DNA of 64,000 bases. Origin: Flavobacterium sp. NRK1 (lineage in GTDB: Bacteria > Bacteroidota > Bacteroidia > Flavobacteriales > Flavobacteriaceae). Below, piece by piece: positions 35,505-44,962 of the stretch. The first letter of the stretch is position 1, and the number at the start of each line of letters is the position of its first letter. The notes under the pieces are model-generated. The model was not told the origin of the DNA. It was given only the letters and a program-made list of their open reading frames with translations, and did no database searches. Location of the stretch: the NCBI RefSeq assembly GCF_024054175.1, contig NZ_JAMXLA010000001.1:1051341-1115340 (forward strand). The letters run 5' to 3'. The position numbers and the translations under genes are program-made.

Positions 35505-37562
35505 ATGAAGTTTAAGAAAAATAAAGCCCGTATTACCATTACAGAGTTTTTTGCCATCAATTTTGATGAGAAGAACCTGTGGGAATATAAAGCGCAGGAT
35601 ACCGACCTGCTTGCCGAGCTTGTAAACATTATCCGCCCGCGAAATCTTAAAACAATACTGTCTATAGATCTGGGCGAACTTTTAAAAGAGCTTAAAGAAA
35701 ATGAACAGTACCGCATAGGGCTTGCAAAATACCTGAAAGGACTGCTTAAAAACAAAAAATTCAGTAAAATACTTACTGATGCCGGTATTCTTACTGATGC
35801 CGACTTTATTTTTGAGGTGAAAAAACGGCTGTTTGCAAAGCTGATACCCGATCAGCCTGAAAAAGATACTTTGGAGTATCTGCTTAATCAGGTGTTTTAT
35901 GTAAAAACCGATCCGGTATGGATTGCCAAAATACCTCCGCAGCAAATAGAGCAGTTGTTTGAACTGCTTACCTTCAGCCCTATTTATACTACTACCAAAA
36001 ACGGAAGCCCGCTTGCCGAACTGCTTTTTGCGCTTGAAGTTATTATTCACCGTATTGCAGGCCGTGCGCTGGAAACCGAAGTGATACAAATGGTACCCGA
36101 GTATGAAAACCTTGAGAGCCCATTTTTGGCTTACCAGAAAGAATTTGCGCTTATTGCCGAAAAACTGCTTGAAGAACGCCGCAATTTTATAACACCTGAT
36201 GACCTGGGCTATAAACAGCTTATAATTTTGCACCGCCAGTGTACCGATTATGTAAAAACCGCATTTAAAAACAGTGAAAAATACGGTATATCGCTTAGGG
36301 TAAACCAAAGCCTGCTGCGCATAAGGCAGCAGCTTGAGCGCCTAAACACACTTTTACCGCTACTTATTATAAACTCTCCCGAAGAGGCTAAAAAAAATAC
36401 TATTACACTTGCTAAAGACCTTATTGCTTATAATTGTGATAAGAATAACGTGCGCAAACTTATAAATGAAAGTACCGAACTGATATCATACGAAGTAACC
36501 CAGCATACTGCACGCACCGGAGAGCATTATATTACCCGCGACCGTAAAGAATATTTTAAAATGTTCTGGACAGCTTCGGGAGGTGGTTTTATAGTAGCAA
36601 TATTATGTATTATAAAGGTATTTTTATCTAAAATGGATACCAGCGCCTTTGGCCATGCCTTTTTTTACAGCCTTAATTACTCGCTGGGCTTTATTGCCAT
36701 TTATGTACTGGGCTTTACGCTTGCTACCAAACAGCCCGCCATGACAGCGTCGGCACTGGTTAGCGCACTGGAGGCCGATAAAAAGAAAACCAATGTGCCT
36801 GACGGCGAAAAACACAAAACATTTGCCGAACTCTTTGCAAGGGTATTCCGCTCGCAGTTTATAGCGTTTGTGGGTAACGTAGTAGTTGCCTTCCCCGTTG
36901 CTTTGCTTGGTATATGGCTTATAGATATTACTTTTGATTATAACCTGGCGCTTACTAAATGGTACCATCTTATACGCGATCTTAGCCCTATTCACTCGCT
37001 GGCTATAGTGCATGCTGCCATTGCTGGCGTATTTTTATTTCTTTCAGGTATTATAGCGGGTGCAGTAGCCAACCGCGATAAGCATCAGCACATTTATTAC
37101 CGCATACAGGAACATCCTTTGTTAAAACTCAGCTTAGGGCGTGTGCGCACAAAAAAACTGGCTGAATTGTATGAAAAAAAATGGGCAGGCATAATGTCTA
37201 ACCTTTGGTTTGGTGTATTTATGGGCAGTACGGCATCTATAGGTATATTTTTAGGGCTTGATATAGATATACGCCACATTACGTTTGCCAGCGGCAACCT
37301 TGCACTTGGTCTTTATGGTGCCAACTGGAACGTATCAGAAAGTATGCTGTTCTGGGGAATTTTTGGTGTAGGTATTATAGGGCTGGTAAACTTTTCTGTA
37401 AGTTTCGGGCTTTCTACAGCACTGGCATTCCGTTCACGCAACATTCCGCTTTCAGAAATGAGGCTTATAGCCCGCTCTATCTGGAAGCATTTTAAGCGCA
37501 AACCCATGTCGTTCTTCTTTCCTAATTTCAGGCAGTCCTCACGCTCGTTAAAAAACAATTAG
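35505..37562 (+). CDS. Membrane protein of the 'site-specific recombinase Gcr' family
   Basis: 685 residues from ATG 35505 (MKFKKNKARITITEFF); a TTG at 35469 would add 12 residues, but overlaps the likely -7 element. The N-terminal 350 residues are soluble and helical. The C-terminal half has about six membrane helices, for example around FVGNVVVAFPVALLGIWLI, HAAIAGVFLFLSGIIAGAVA and LWFGVFMGSTASIGIFLGL. Family landmarks are AVANRDKHQHIYYRI, SGNLALGLYGANW and NFSVSFGLSTALAFRSR. The family is named for a claimed recombinase, but no Ser or Tyr recombinase motif is visible, and a multi-pass membrane protein is an odd recombinase. Actual role unknown. Confidence 0.75.
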   Translation: MKFKKNKARITITEFFAINFDEKNLWEYKAQDTDLLAELVNIIRPRNLKTILSIDLGELLKELKENEQYRIGLAKYLKGLLKNKKFSKILTDAGILTDADFIFEVKKRLFAKLIPDQPEKDTLEYLLNQVFYVKTDPVWIAKIPPQQIEQLFELLTFSPIYTTTKNGSPLAELLFALEVIIHRIAGRALETEVIQMVPEYENLESPFLAYQKEFALIAEKLLEERRNFITPDDLGYKQLIILHRQCTDYVKTAFKNSEKYGISLRVNQSLLRIRQQLERLNTLLPLLIINSPEEAKKNTITLAKDLIAYNCDKNNVRKLINESTELISYEVTQHTARTGEHYITRDRKEYFKMFWTASGGGFIVAILCIIKVFLSKMDTSAFGHAFFYSLNYSLGFIAIYVLGFTLATKQPAMTASALVSALEADKKKTNVPDGEKHKTFAELFARVFRSQFIAFVGNVVVAFPVALLGIWLIDITFDYNLALTKWYHLIRDLSPIHSLAIVHAAIAGVFLFLSGIIAGAVANRDKHQHIYYRIQEHPLLKLSLGRVRTKKLAELYEKKWAGIMSNLWFGVFMGSTASIGIFLGLDIDIRHITFASGNLALGLYGANWNVSESMLFWGIFGVGIIGLVNFSVSFGLSTALAFRSRNIPLSEMRLIARSIWKHFKRKPMSFFFPNFRQSSRSLKNN

Positions 37563-37565
37563 CAG

Positions 37566-38222
37566 TTATTTGCTAATTTGAGCCAATTCATCTCCTGTTA
37601 CCATAATATTTTTATACGGATTGTTGGCAAGCCAAAGCATTGCCTTAGCTATACGCTCTGCCTTAATACTTTTAAACTTAGCAGCATTGCCAAACAATAA
37701 AGGATTGATCAGCCACATAAATCCTTGTGCCATTTTTTCCATAACGTGGCTTTCCTTTCTGGCTGCAACAATTAATGAAGGCTGCAAAATATGGGTTTTT
37801 GCAATACCCTTGCTTAACACTGCATTTTGCATTTCGCCTTTGGTCTTACTGTAAAATATACCGCTCTTTGCATCTGCACCAATGGCAGATATTACTATAA
37901 AAGTTTTTATATCACTAGCTTTGGCAAGCTTTGCTGCAGCTACAGGAATGCCATAATCAATTTTATGGTAGGTTTCTTTATCGGGCGTTTTGGCCTTGGT
38001 GGTTCCTATACAGCAAAAAACCTCATTGGCAATAAAAGCCTCATTATAGTTTTCAAGCTCAAACAGGTCTATAATATATTCCTTTATTTTAGGGTGTGTT
38101 ACCTTACTTTTATGCCTGGAGAATAGTATTACGGTGTCATATCGCTCATCGGCAAGCAGTAGTTTAAGCAACTCGCTGCCCACAGCCCCGCTTGCGCCTA
38201 AAAGTATTGCAGATTTTTTCAT
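37566..38222 (-). CDS. NAD(P)-binding Rossmann-fold protein (atypical SDR, HTATIP2/YbjT-like)
   Basis: 218 residues. The nucleotide-binding loop is LLGASGAVGSELL at 8-20. VFCCIGTTKAKT and the active-site-like YSKTKGEMQNAV (Tyr-x3-Lys relative) match the atypical SDR group that includes human HTATIP2. Substrate unknown. It converges on the Gcr-like gene with 3 bp between the stops and is divergent from dinB across 152 bp. Confidence 0.8.
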   Translation of the reverse strand: MKKSAILLGASGAVGSELLKLLLADERYDTVILFSRHKSKVTHPKIKEYIIDLFELENYNEAFIANEVFCCIGTTKAKTPDKETYHKIDYGIPVAAAKLAKASDIKTFIVISAIGADAKSGIFYSKTKGEMQNAVLSKGIAKTHILQPSLIVAARKESHVMEKMAQGFMWLINPLLFGNAAKFKSIKAERIAKAMLWLANNPYKNIMVTGDELAQISK

Positions 38223-38374
38223 GGTAGTTGGATTTGCTATGGAAGGTACTTAAAAAAACCATTGCAACCATGCTCATTAACAATCTGTTATAGATATTTA
38301 AAAAAGATTACAATTAACATATAACACCCTATAAATCGCAATATACTTTTAAGCCTTTTATTTAATTTTACAGC

Positions 38375-39466
38375 ATGGAACTCACTGCCCCATTCCGCAA
38401 AATAATTCATGTAGATATGGATGCCTTTTATGCATCTGTAGAACAGCTTGATAACCCCGAACTGCGGGGCAGGGCCGTTGCTGTGGGTGGCGGCGAAAGC
38501 AGGGGTGTTGTAGCTGCTGCAAGCTATGAAGCGCGCAAATTTGGAGTGCGGAGTGCTATGAGCGGATTTTTAGCTAAGAAAAAATGTCCGCATCTTATTT
38601 TTGTACGCCCAAGGTTTGACCGTTACCGTGAGGTATCCAACAAAATACGCGAAATATTTCTGGATTATACCGACCTGGTAGAACCGCTTTCTCTGGATGA
38701 AGCCTACCTTGATGTTACCAATAACAAAAAAGGCAACCCTAGTGCTACCATGATTGCCCGCGAAATACGCCAGCGCATACTGGAAACTACAGGGCTTACT
38801 GCTTCGGCAGGCATTTCTATAAATAAATTTATTGCCAAAGTAGCGAGCGACTACAATAAGCCTAACGGACAGAAAACTGTAAACCCTGACGAGGTTTTGG
38901 AGTTTTTGGAAAATCTGGCGATTGGCAAATTTTATGGTGTAGGTAAGGTTACCGAAGAAAAAATGTATCAGCTTGGTATTTTTACGGGGGCCGACTTAAA
39001 GCAGAAATCGGAAGAATACCTTACAGAACATTTTGGCAAATCGGGAGCCTATTATTATCATGTGGTGCGTGGCATACACAATGGGCAGGTAAAGCCCGAC
39101 AGGCTTATAAAATCGGTAGGTACAGAGCATACTTTTTTTGAAAACCTGGTATCGGAAGTTTTTATGCTCGAAAAACTGGAAGATATTGCCAACGAACTGG
39201 AACGCCGCCTTAAAAAGAAAAAAATAGCCGGTAAAACCGTTACCCTGAAAATTAAATACAGTGATTTTACTGTGCAGACACGGAGTAAGACACTCCCCTA
39301 TTTTATATCGGACAAAAGCCTGATAATGGAAACCGTAAAAGAACTTTTATATCAGGAAAAACCCAAAGACTCGGTAAGGCTGCTGGGTATTACACTGGGT
39401 AACCTAAACACCGAGGAATCAGGTGTTAAAAAGCCTGTGGTAGTACAGCTAAAGTTTGATTTTTAA
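38375..39466 (+). CDS. dinB: DNA polymerase IV
   Basis: Y-family translesion polymerase, 363 residues. Catalytic acids are in HVDMDAFYASVE near 14-25 and in SLDEAYLDV near 108-116; the helix-hairpin-helix region is FYGVGKVTEEKM. The last residues VVQLKFDF form a beta-clamp-binding tail. TAATTTTA at 38363-38370 is the only -7 candidate, which would give a near-leaderless mRNA. No LexA-type box was recognised. Confidence 0.95.
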   Translation: MELTAPFRKIIHVDMDAFYASVEQLDNPELRGRAVAVGGGESRGVVAAASYEARKFGVRSAMSGFLAKKKCPHLIFVRPRFDRYREVSNKIREIFLDYTDLVEPLSLDEAYLDVTNNKKGNPSATMIAREIRQRILETTGLTASAGISINKFIAKVASDYNKPNGQKTVNPDEVLEFLENLAIGKFYGVGKVTEEKMYQLGIFTGADLKQKSEEYLTEHFGKSGAYYYHVVRGIHNGQVKPDRLIKSVGTEHTFFENLVSEVFMLEKLEDIANELERRLKKKKIAGKTVTLKIKYSDFTVQTRSKTLPYFISDKSLIMETVKELLYQEKPKDSVRLLGITLGNLNTEESGVKKPVVVQLKFDF

Positions 39467-39495
39467 ATATCCCTATTTTCATTCTGCTGCAAATA

Positions 39496-39524
39496 AAAAA
39501 GGCCATCCTGTGCGGATAGCCTTA
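39496..39524 (-). terminator. Terminator of the Bax-inhibitor-1 family gene
   Basis: Minus strand AAGGCTATCC and GGATGGCCTT pair (one mismatch) around GCACA and are followed by TTTTTTATTT. It lies in the convergent gap with dinB. Confidence 0.75.
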
Positions 39525-39544
39525 GTATTATATAGTGCAGGAAA

Positions 39545-40318
39545 TTAATCTCTGCTTGATAGTTTAGCAAACAGCCTTAAAAACTCTACATAAAGCCATA
39601 CAAGGGTAACCATTAGTCCCATTGCACCAAACCACTCCATGTATTTAGGCAAGCGGCGTTGCGCGCCTTTTTCGATCATATCAAAATCAAGGAAAAGGTT
39701 AAGCGCAGCAATTACAATTACAAATACGCTAATACCTATACTTGTCCATGATGAATTGGTTATAGAATCTGCAGGCACAAAACTTGTAAACATAGACAAT
39801 AGCCATGTTATAACGTAATATGTAGCAAAAGCAAGCGTAGCTGCAATTACTACCGATCTGAATTGTTCTGTAACTTTTACAATTCTAAACCTGTATAATA
39901 CAAAACATACTACAAAGGTTACAAACGTAGCAGATACAGCCTGTAAAGCTACACCCGGATACATAGTATTAATCACTAACGATATACCACCAATAAATAA
40001 ACCCTCAAAAAGCGCATAAGCAGGTGCAAGGTAACGCGAAAGCTCCGGTTTAAATGCAGATACAAGTACCGAGATAAAGCCCAGTATTGCTCCTGTTATC
40101 ATTAACGGGTATGGGTTAGAACCCTGTACTGTCATATACCAAACGGTAAATGCTCCGGTTAACAGCAGCAGTAAAAGTATAAAGCTCTTGTTTACAGCAC
40201 CGTTAATTGTCATGGTACTGTTATAATCAACAAGCACATTACCTTCGGCATCATGCACCGAAGTACCTTTAGCAAAAGATTTACTGTTTAAAAAAGGATT
40301 TTTAGATTTAAATTCCAT
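39545..40318 (-). CDS. Bax inhibitor-1 / YccA-family membrane protein
   Basis: 257 residues from ATG 40318 (MEFKSKNPFLNSKSFAKG). Seven membrane helices follow a 50-residue cytosolic N terminus; PYPLMITGAILGFISVLV, YALFEGLFIGGISLVI and FGAMGLMVTLVWLYVEFLRL mark the family. Relatives act as pH-sensitive calcium channels or modulators of FtsH. The frame is open to 40396, but the promoter at 40342-40374 lies inside that extension, so the shorter form is chosen. Confidence 0.88.
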   Translation of the reverse strand: MEFKSKNPFLNSKSFAKGTSVHDAEGNVLVDYNSTMTINGAVNKSFILLLLLLTGAFTVWYMTVQGSNPYPLMITGAILGFISVLVSAFKPELSRYLAPAYALFEGLFIGGISLVINTMYPGVALQAVSATFVTFVVCFVLYRFRIVKVTEQFRSVVIAATLAFATYYVITWLLSMFTSFVPADSITNSSWTSIGISVFVIVIAALNLFLDFDMIEKGAQRRLPKYMEWFGAMGLMVTLVWLYVEFLRLFAKLSSRD

Positions 40319-40341
40319 TACGGTTATGTTTTTTAGTAGTC

Positions 40342-40374
40342 CAAATATATAAAAATTATTATTGTTCATGCAAA
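40342..40374 (-). promoter_or_regulatory. Promoter of the Bax-inhibitor-1 family gene
   Basis: Minus strand TTTG at 40374-40371, 21-bp spacer, TATATTTG at 40349-40342. Leader of about 17 nt. Confidence 0.75.
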
Positions 40375-40418
40375 GCACGTGCCATAGTACAGCCAATAAA
40401 TAATATTGATTACGTGAG

Positions 40419-40787
40419 TTATTTTGCTATTTCAAGCAAAACTTTTAATTCGCCGTGATGCTTATTGTCGGTTATCTGCATAAAGGCTTTTTTAGAAAGG
40501 TCTATATCTTTACCTGCCGAAAACGGCCCTCTGTCGTTTATTACAACTACTACCGATTTGTTGTTTGCAAGATTAGTTACCTTAACCTTAGTACCAAATG
40601 GCAGTTTTTTGTGGGCAGCGGTTAGTTTATTGTTGCTGAATTTTTCACCGCTTGCGGTGCGTTTCCCATTAAATTTATCGGCATAATAACAGGCTGTGGC
40701 CTTTTTATCGTAAGATGTAAAAGCCCCTTTAGACGACGAACAGCCCACAAGGGCTGTAAGTAGTAATAATAGTATAATGCGTTTCAT
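40419..40787 (-). CDS. RlpA-like double-psi beta-barrel lipoprotein
   Basis: 122 residues. The lipoprotein signal ends at LLTALVGC (Cys16). The rest is a single double-psi beta-barrel with ACYYADKFNGKRTASGEKF, LTAAHKKLPFGTKVKV, the catalytic-type VINDRGPF and IDLSKKAF. RlpA proteins cut denuded glycan strands, or have lost that activity; the conserved His and Asp are present. No SPOR domain. Its ATG overlaps the stop of the paralogue upstream (TAATG), so translation is coupled. Confidence 0.88.
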   Translation of the reverse strand: MKRIILLLLLTALVGCSSSKGAFTSYDKKATACYYADKFNGKRTASGEKFSNNKLTAAHKKLPFGTKVKVTNLANNKSVVVVINDRGPFSAGKDIDLSKKAFMQITDNKHHGELKVLLEIAK

Positions 40788-41254
40788 TATTCTGCCGGAT
40801 CTATAATTTCTATCTTAACCTTAAAACTGCCTGAGCCTTTTTTAGAAGCAATTTCCATAAATGCCGTTTTGGTAAGGTCTATTTCGAGTTTTTTGCTAAA
40901 TGGACCGCGATCATTTACTTTAACATCAACAAATTTTCCGTTTTTCTCGTTTGTTACCCTTACCATAGTACCAAAAGGCAGTTTCATGTGGGCAGCAGTA
41001 TATTTAGAATTATGAAAACGCTCGCCACTGGTTGTTTTTCTGCCGTTAAATTTATCGGCATAATAGGTAGCAAGCACATTTTGTTTGTACAGCGTTAGCT
41101 TAGGTTCTGTAGTATTTGCAGAATCTGTAACAGCAACCGCCGCAATTTTTTCAGTTTTTTTAGCAACGGGAACAGTAACTGTAGTACCCGATGTAAAGCC
41201 CGTTATTATTAGTAACACTAACGAAACACTAAAAACAATAATACTATTCTTCAT
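40787..41254 (-). CDS. RlpA-like double-psi beta-barrel exported protein
   Basis: 155 residues from ATG 41254 (MKNSIIVFSVSLVLLIITGF), with a signal peptide but no lipobox. A linker of about 45 residues precedes the barrel, whose YYADKFNGRKTTSGERF, TAAHMKLPFGTMVRV and KVNDRGPFS parallel the downstream gene. The frame open from 41311 begins inside a hairpin and is rejected. The pair probably arose by duplication; one product is lipid-anchored and one soluble. Confidence 0.87.
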   Translation of the reverse strand: MKNSIIVFSVSLVLLIITGFTSGTTVTVPVAKKTEKIAAVAVTDSANTTEPKLTLYKQNVLATYYADKFNGRKTTSGERFHNSKYTAAHMKLPFGTMVRVTNEKNGKFVDVKVNDRGPFSKKLEIDLTKTAFMEIASKKGSGSFKVKIEIIDPAE

Positions 41255-41302
41255 AATATATAATTTTCTGTTGTTTAACAAATAACATGCCGTAAGACAC
41301 CA

Positions 41303-41320
41303 AAAGCCCAAAAGGGCTTT
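41303..41320 (-). terminator. Hairpin after the four-helix membrane protein gene
   Basis: AAAGCCC and GGGCTTT are exact arms around AAAA. The T-run is short on both strands, so termination may be partial and the RlpA pair may share the upstream transcript. Confidence 0.5.
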
Positions 41321-41329
41321 ATTTTGAGG

Positions 41330-41770
41330 TTAGCTTAACCACTGGCTCCACGGAATTCTGCTTAAAAGCAATATGAGGCCTATGATATAAAAAATGCCTA
41401 TTTTTTTAAACTTTACACTGCTGTCTGCTGCCCTTTTGTGGGAAGACCAGCCTACTGTAATAAGTATAATGGCTATAAGGTTAATGGTTGGATGTTCAAC
41501 CACCATTTTACGTAACTCTGCATTCTTCATTACTCCGCCCATACCCAATTGTTTGGCTGTTTCCATATAAGGCGAAACAAAAAGCAGTATTAAACCAAAT
41601 ACAAACTGAAGATGCGTAAAAATAAGTGCAATTAAGGCTATCTGCCTGTCTTTAGACAAAAAAGCTCTTTTAGCCGAAAGGCCTAAAAATGCGTTAGCCG
41701 CTGCAAGCAGCAATAATACTAATACGGCAAATGCCCAGTATGAATGCAGGTCAAGTATACCTCTATACAT
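41330..41770 (-). CDS. Four-helix membrane protein, cytochrome b-like
   Basis: 146 residues with four membrane helices. Histidines lie at helix edges (DLHSYWAF, FTHLQFVFG, EHPTINLIAI, SSHKRA), a pattern compatible with heme b, and database entries of this kind are often called cytochrome B (general knowledge). No proof of heme from sequence. A -7 element TATATTTG is at 41801-41794, giving a leader of about 17 nt. Confidence 0.6.
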   Translation of the reverse strand: MYRGILDLHSYWAFAVLVLLLLAAANAFLGLSAKRAFLSKDRQIALIALIFTHLQFVFGLILLFVSPYMETAKQLGMGGVMKNAELRKMVVEHPTINLIAIILITVGWSSHKRAADSSVKFKKIGIFYIIGLILLLSRIPWSQWLS

Positions 41771-41793
41771 AATTAAGTTTTATTTAGGAAACG

Positions 41794-41801
41794 CAAATAT
41801 A
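41794..41801 (-). promoter_or_regulatory. -7 element of the four-helix membrane protein gene
   Basis: TATATTTG on the minus strand at the usual distance from the start; no -33 match. Confidence 0.55.
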
Positions 41802-41934
41802 ACCAATTACCCTATAAATTCTACATTAAAAAATTGGTTAATTATTTGTTAACCCTTTTTTAGAACCTGTCTAAGAAGCAATTACTGCGTTAAACCGCAA
41901 AAAGTAAAGCTGTTGCACAGGAAATAGCAGTAAT

Positions 41935-41967
41935 AAAAAAACCTCCTGAAAATTACTCTCCGGAGGC
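41935..41967 (-). terminator. Terminator of the choice-of-anchor lipoprotein gene
   Basis: Minus strand GCCTCC and GGAGG arms enclose about 15 nt and are followed by TTTTTTTATT. Confidence 0.7.
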
Positions 41968-41990
41968 TTTGAAATATAGTAACTCTCTAA

Positions 41991-43040
41991 TTAATTAAAC
42001 GACACATCATCTATACCTACAACTGTAGAATATATATCATCAGACACATCTGTTGCTATAAAAATTACATAAACCGGCCCGCTTATGCTGCCAAAGTTAA
42101 TCTGTTTATTAGTCCAGCCTGTAAAGCCGGCGTAGTCATCACCCTGGTCAGGCATTCCCGGAAAGCCGTTACATTGCGTAACATTTTCGCCTATTATGTT
42201 TACACTGGTTACAAATTCGGCATGGGCTCCGTTTTGACCTACCACTACAGCCATAAATGAATCGTCAAACTCGCTGCCTACATATTCAAGAAACTCGGCA
42301 GAAAGGAAGTTATAATTAAATGTCAGTGATGATACAGTGCTGTCAAACGGCCCCATTATCATTGCACTCGACGTTCCTCCAATAGCATCACCCGAAGAGA
42401 TTAGCTGGTTGCCCGAAGTAATTGCTGCAAAAGAAGATCCTGCAAAAGGGGACATACAGCCCTGTTCTCCTGTAAGCACATTACCATCTCCTATAAATAC
42501 AAGTCCGTTAGTCCCGTCTTCAAAACCGCCGTTACCATCAACATCACCTCCCGGTTCCGAGAAAGTTGTATATTGGTATTCAGCCTCATTTACAAGTGGC
42601 TGTCCGCCATCATCCTGAATACCGCCCGTAAGTGTTACAATTACTTCTGCATTGTTTTTAAATACTTTTTCCGGTGTAAAAGTAAGTATAGCATACCCGT
42701 TAGCTGCCTCATTAACAGAAATCGTTCCTTTAACCTGGCTGCCGTTTACCTTAACTATAAAAGTATCTTCGTTGATTGACGACAGCAGCAGCTTATCGTT
42801 AAAAAAGAAAAGTACCGGAGTATAAGCCGGGTATTGCTGCCCTGACACTGAAGGAATTGCCTGCGCTATTTCCAGAGGTTCGGCATCTTCAAAATCGGTA
42901 ACTGTTGTTACACCTGCGTTTCCGTTATTTACAACAGTATAAAAATCGGTGCTTTCTACAGGTTTGCTGTCATCGTTGTTAGAACAGCCTGCAAATATAA
43001 ATGCAGCCATAAGGCCCGAAGCATAAATAATTTTTTTCAT
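41991..43040 (-). CDS. Surface lipoprotein with Ig-like and choice-of-anchor L-like domains
   Basis: 349 residues. The lipobox is FIFAGC (Cys19), followed by SNNDDS, whose acidic residues resemble the surface-export signal of Bacteroidota lipoproteins. An SbsA-type Ig-like domain occupies about 70-160 (YPAYTPVLFFFNDKLLLSS, GYAILTFTPEKVFKNNAEV). The C-terminal 180 residues carry FNYNFLSAEFLEYVGSEFDD, close to the choice-of-anchor L signature. Function unknown; adhesion or glycan binding is inference. Confidence 0.72.
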   Translation of the reverse strand: MKKIIYASGLMAAFIFAGCSNNDDSKPVESTDFYTVVNNGNAGVTTVTDFEDAEPLEIAQAIPSVSGQQYPAYTPVLFFFNDKLLLSSINEDTFIVKVNGSQVKGTISVNEAANGYAILTFTPEKVFKNNAEVIVTLTGGIQDDGGQPLVNEAEYQYTTFSEPGGDVDGNGGFEDGTNGLVFIGDGNVLTGEQGCMSPFAGSSFAAITSGNQLISSGDAIGGTSSAMIMGPFDSTVSSLTFNYNFLSAEFLEYVGSEFDDSFMAVVVGQNGAHAEFVTSVNIIGENVTQCNGFPGMPDQGDDYAGFTGWTNKQINFGSISGPVYVIFIATDVSDDIYSTVVGIDDVSFN

Positions 43041-43248
43041 TGTTTAGATTTTGGTTGGTTATAATGTTTACGTTTAAGTTATCTCTGTACAGATAACTCA
43101 ATAACAGATAAACTTGTCATTACCCTACCCCGATAATGAATGTATTAAACAAAATTAATTATTCAGAAACCATGAAACCATACCTAACAATGGGGATTTT
43201 TACGTTACAAAACTTTCAGCGACTTATCAGACAAGACGAAAGTGACTG

Positions 43249-43281
43249 TAAAAACAAAACCCCGAAGATTGCTCTTCGGGG
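43249..43281 (-). terminator. Terminator of pgi and its operon
   Basis: Minus strand CCCCGAAGA and TCTTCGGGG pair around a short loop, then TTTTGTTTTT. Confidence 0.85.
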
Positions 43282-43308
43282 CTGTATAAGTTAACCATAA
43301 ATTAACGA

Positions 43309-44949
43309 CTATTTGCCTAAAAACTTCTCTAATAAGAAGGTGGTAGAGCTATCGTGTGTTTTTATTGTTCCTGTGTTTATTTCGTCAAGAATAGAGTTTG
43401 CCAGTTGTTTGCCAAGTTCTACTCCCCATTGGTCATAACTAAAAATATTCCAGATAACACCCTGAACAAATATTTTGTGCTCATATAGAGCTACAAGAGA
43501 ACCTAAGGTTTCCGGAGTAAGCTTATTTATCAATAAAGTATTGGTTGGCTTATTACCGTTAAATATTTTAAACGGACGCAGGTAATCAGCCTTATCTGCC
43601 TTTACACCCTGCTTGTCAAACTCTGCCTGTACCTGTTCTGCCGTTTTACCGTTAAGTAAAGCTTCGGTCTGGGCAAAAAAGTTAGACATCAGCTTATCAT
43701 GATGATCTTTATTACCATGAAGCGGATGTATATAACCAATAAAATCGGTAGGAATAAGTTTTGTACCCTGATGTATCAACTGGAAGAAAGCATGCTGCGA
43801 GTTAGTACCCGGCTCACCCCAAATAATAGTGCCCGTTTGGTAATTTACAGGTTTTCCGTCACGGCCTACACTTTTACCATTACTCTCCATAATACCCTGC
43901 TGCAGGTAAGGCGCAAGTTTTTGAAGGTATTGTGTATAAGGTATAAGCGCTTCACTTTCGGCGCCAAAAAAGTTATTGTACCAAATGCTAAGCAATGCCA
44001 GTACTACCGGAATATTTTTCTCATGCGGCGCAGTACGGAAATGTTCGTCCATTTCGTGTGCACCTTTCAGCAATTTGTCAAAATTTTCAAAGCCTACAGC
44101 CAGTGCAATGGTTAGGCCTACCGCACTCCATAAAGAAAAACGTCCGCCAACCCAGTCCCACATCGGGAAAATATTATCTTCGGCAATACCAAACGCTGTT
44201 ACTTTTTGTATGTTTGTAGAAACCGCCACAAAATGCTTGGCTACATCTTCCTGTTTAGCATGTTTAAGAAACCATTCCCTAACCGTTTCGGCATTGGTAA
44301 GAGTTTCCTGTGTTGTAAAAGTTTTAGATGCAATTACAAACAAAGTAGTTTCAGGATTTAGCCCTTTAAGGCTTTCCATTACATGGTCTCCATCTACATT
44401 TGAAATGAAACGCACGTTAAGCTGGTTCTTGTAAAATTTAAGCGATTCTACAACCATAGCAGGGCCAAGGTCGCTGCCGCCAATACCTATATTTACTACA
44501 TCGGTAAAAGCCTTACCTGTATATCCTTTTTTGTTTTCGCTTATTATGGCATCACAAAACTGCTTCATTTTGTTTTTAACCGAATAGATCTCTGGCATTA
44601 CATTAACGCCGTCTGCTTTAATATCGGCATTTTGCGGTGCACGAAGTGCAGTATGAAGCACAGCCCTGCCTTCGGTACGGTTTATAGCTTCTCCGCCAAA
44701 GTAAGCATCAACTGCACCCTTAAGGTTTACCTGAGTTGCAAGATCCTGCAGCAGCTGTAATGTTTTTTCGTTTATTATATTCTTAGAATAATCTACTGTA
44801 AAGTCATTCCACTGAATATTAAATTTTGCTGTCCTGCCTTTATCGGCAGCAAACATATCCTTCATAGATGCGTTTTGCATCTCCGAAAAATGCTGTGTCA
44901 GCTCCTGCCAGGCGGCAGTACCGGACGGATTAATGTTTTCTAGTGCCAT
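43309..44949 (-). CDS. pgi: Glucose-6-phosphate isomerase
   Basis: Interconverts glucose-6-phosphate and fructose-6-phosphate. 546 residues, the long bacterial form. Family signatures are [31 protein letters not shown] and the C-terminal [21 protein letters not shown] with the catalytic Lys. The substrate Glu and His are in the [15 protein letters not shown] region. Last gene of the DUF3108-kynA-M23-pgi unit, 13 bp after the M23 gene. Confidence 0.97.
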   Translation of the reverse strand: MALENINPSGTAAWQELTQHFSEMQNASMKDMFAADKGRTAKFNIQWNDFTVDYSKNIINEKTLQLLQDLATQVNLKGAVDAYFGGEAINRTEGRAVLHTALRAPQNADIKADGVNVMPEIYSVKNKMKQFCDAIISENKKGYTGKAFTDVVNIGIGGSDLGPAMVVESLKFYKNQLNVRFISNVDGDHVMESLKGLNPETTLFVIASKTFTTQETLTNAETVREWFLKHAKQEDVAKHFVAVSTNIQKVTAFGIAEDNIFPMWDWVGGRFSLWSAVGLTIALAVGFENFDKLLKGAHEMDEHFRTAPHEKNIPVVLALLSIWYNNFFGAESEALIPYTQYLQKLAPYLQQGIMESNGKSVGRDGKPVNYQTGTIIWGEPGTNSQHAFFQLIHQGTKLIPTDFIGYIHPLHGNKDHHDKLMSNFFAQTEALLNGKTAEQVQAEFDKQGVKADKADYLRPFKIFNGNKPTNTLLINKLTPETLGSLVALYEHKIFVQGVIWNIFSYDQWGVELGKQLANSILDEINTGTIKTHDSSTTFLLEKFLGK

Positions 44950-44962
44950 TGGTAATGTGAAT

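Noticed and set aside
35682..36308. Minus-strand frame of 208 codons
   Set aside because: Antisense to the Gcr-like gene; low-complexity Phe/Lys composition.
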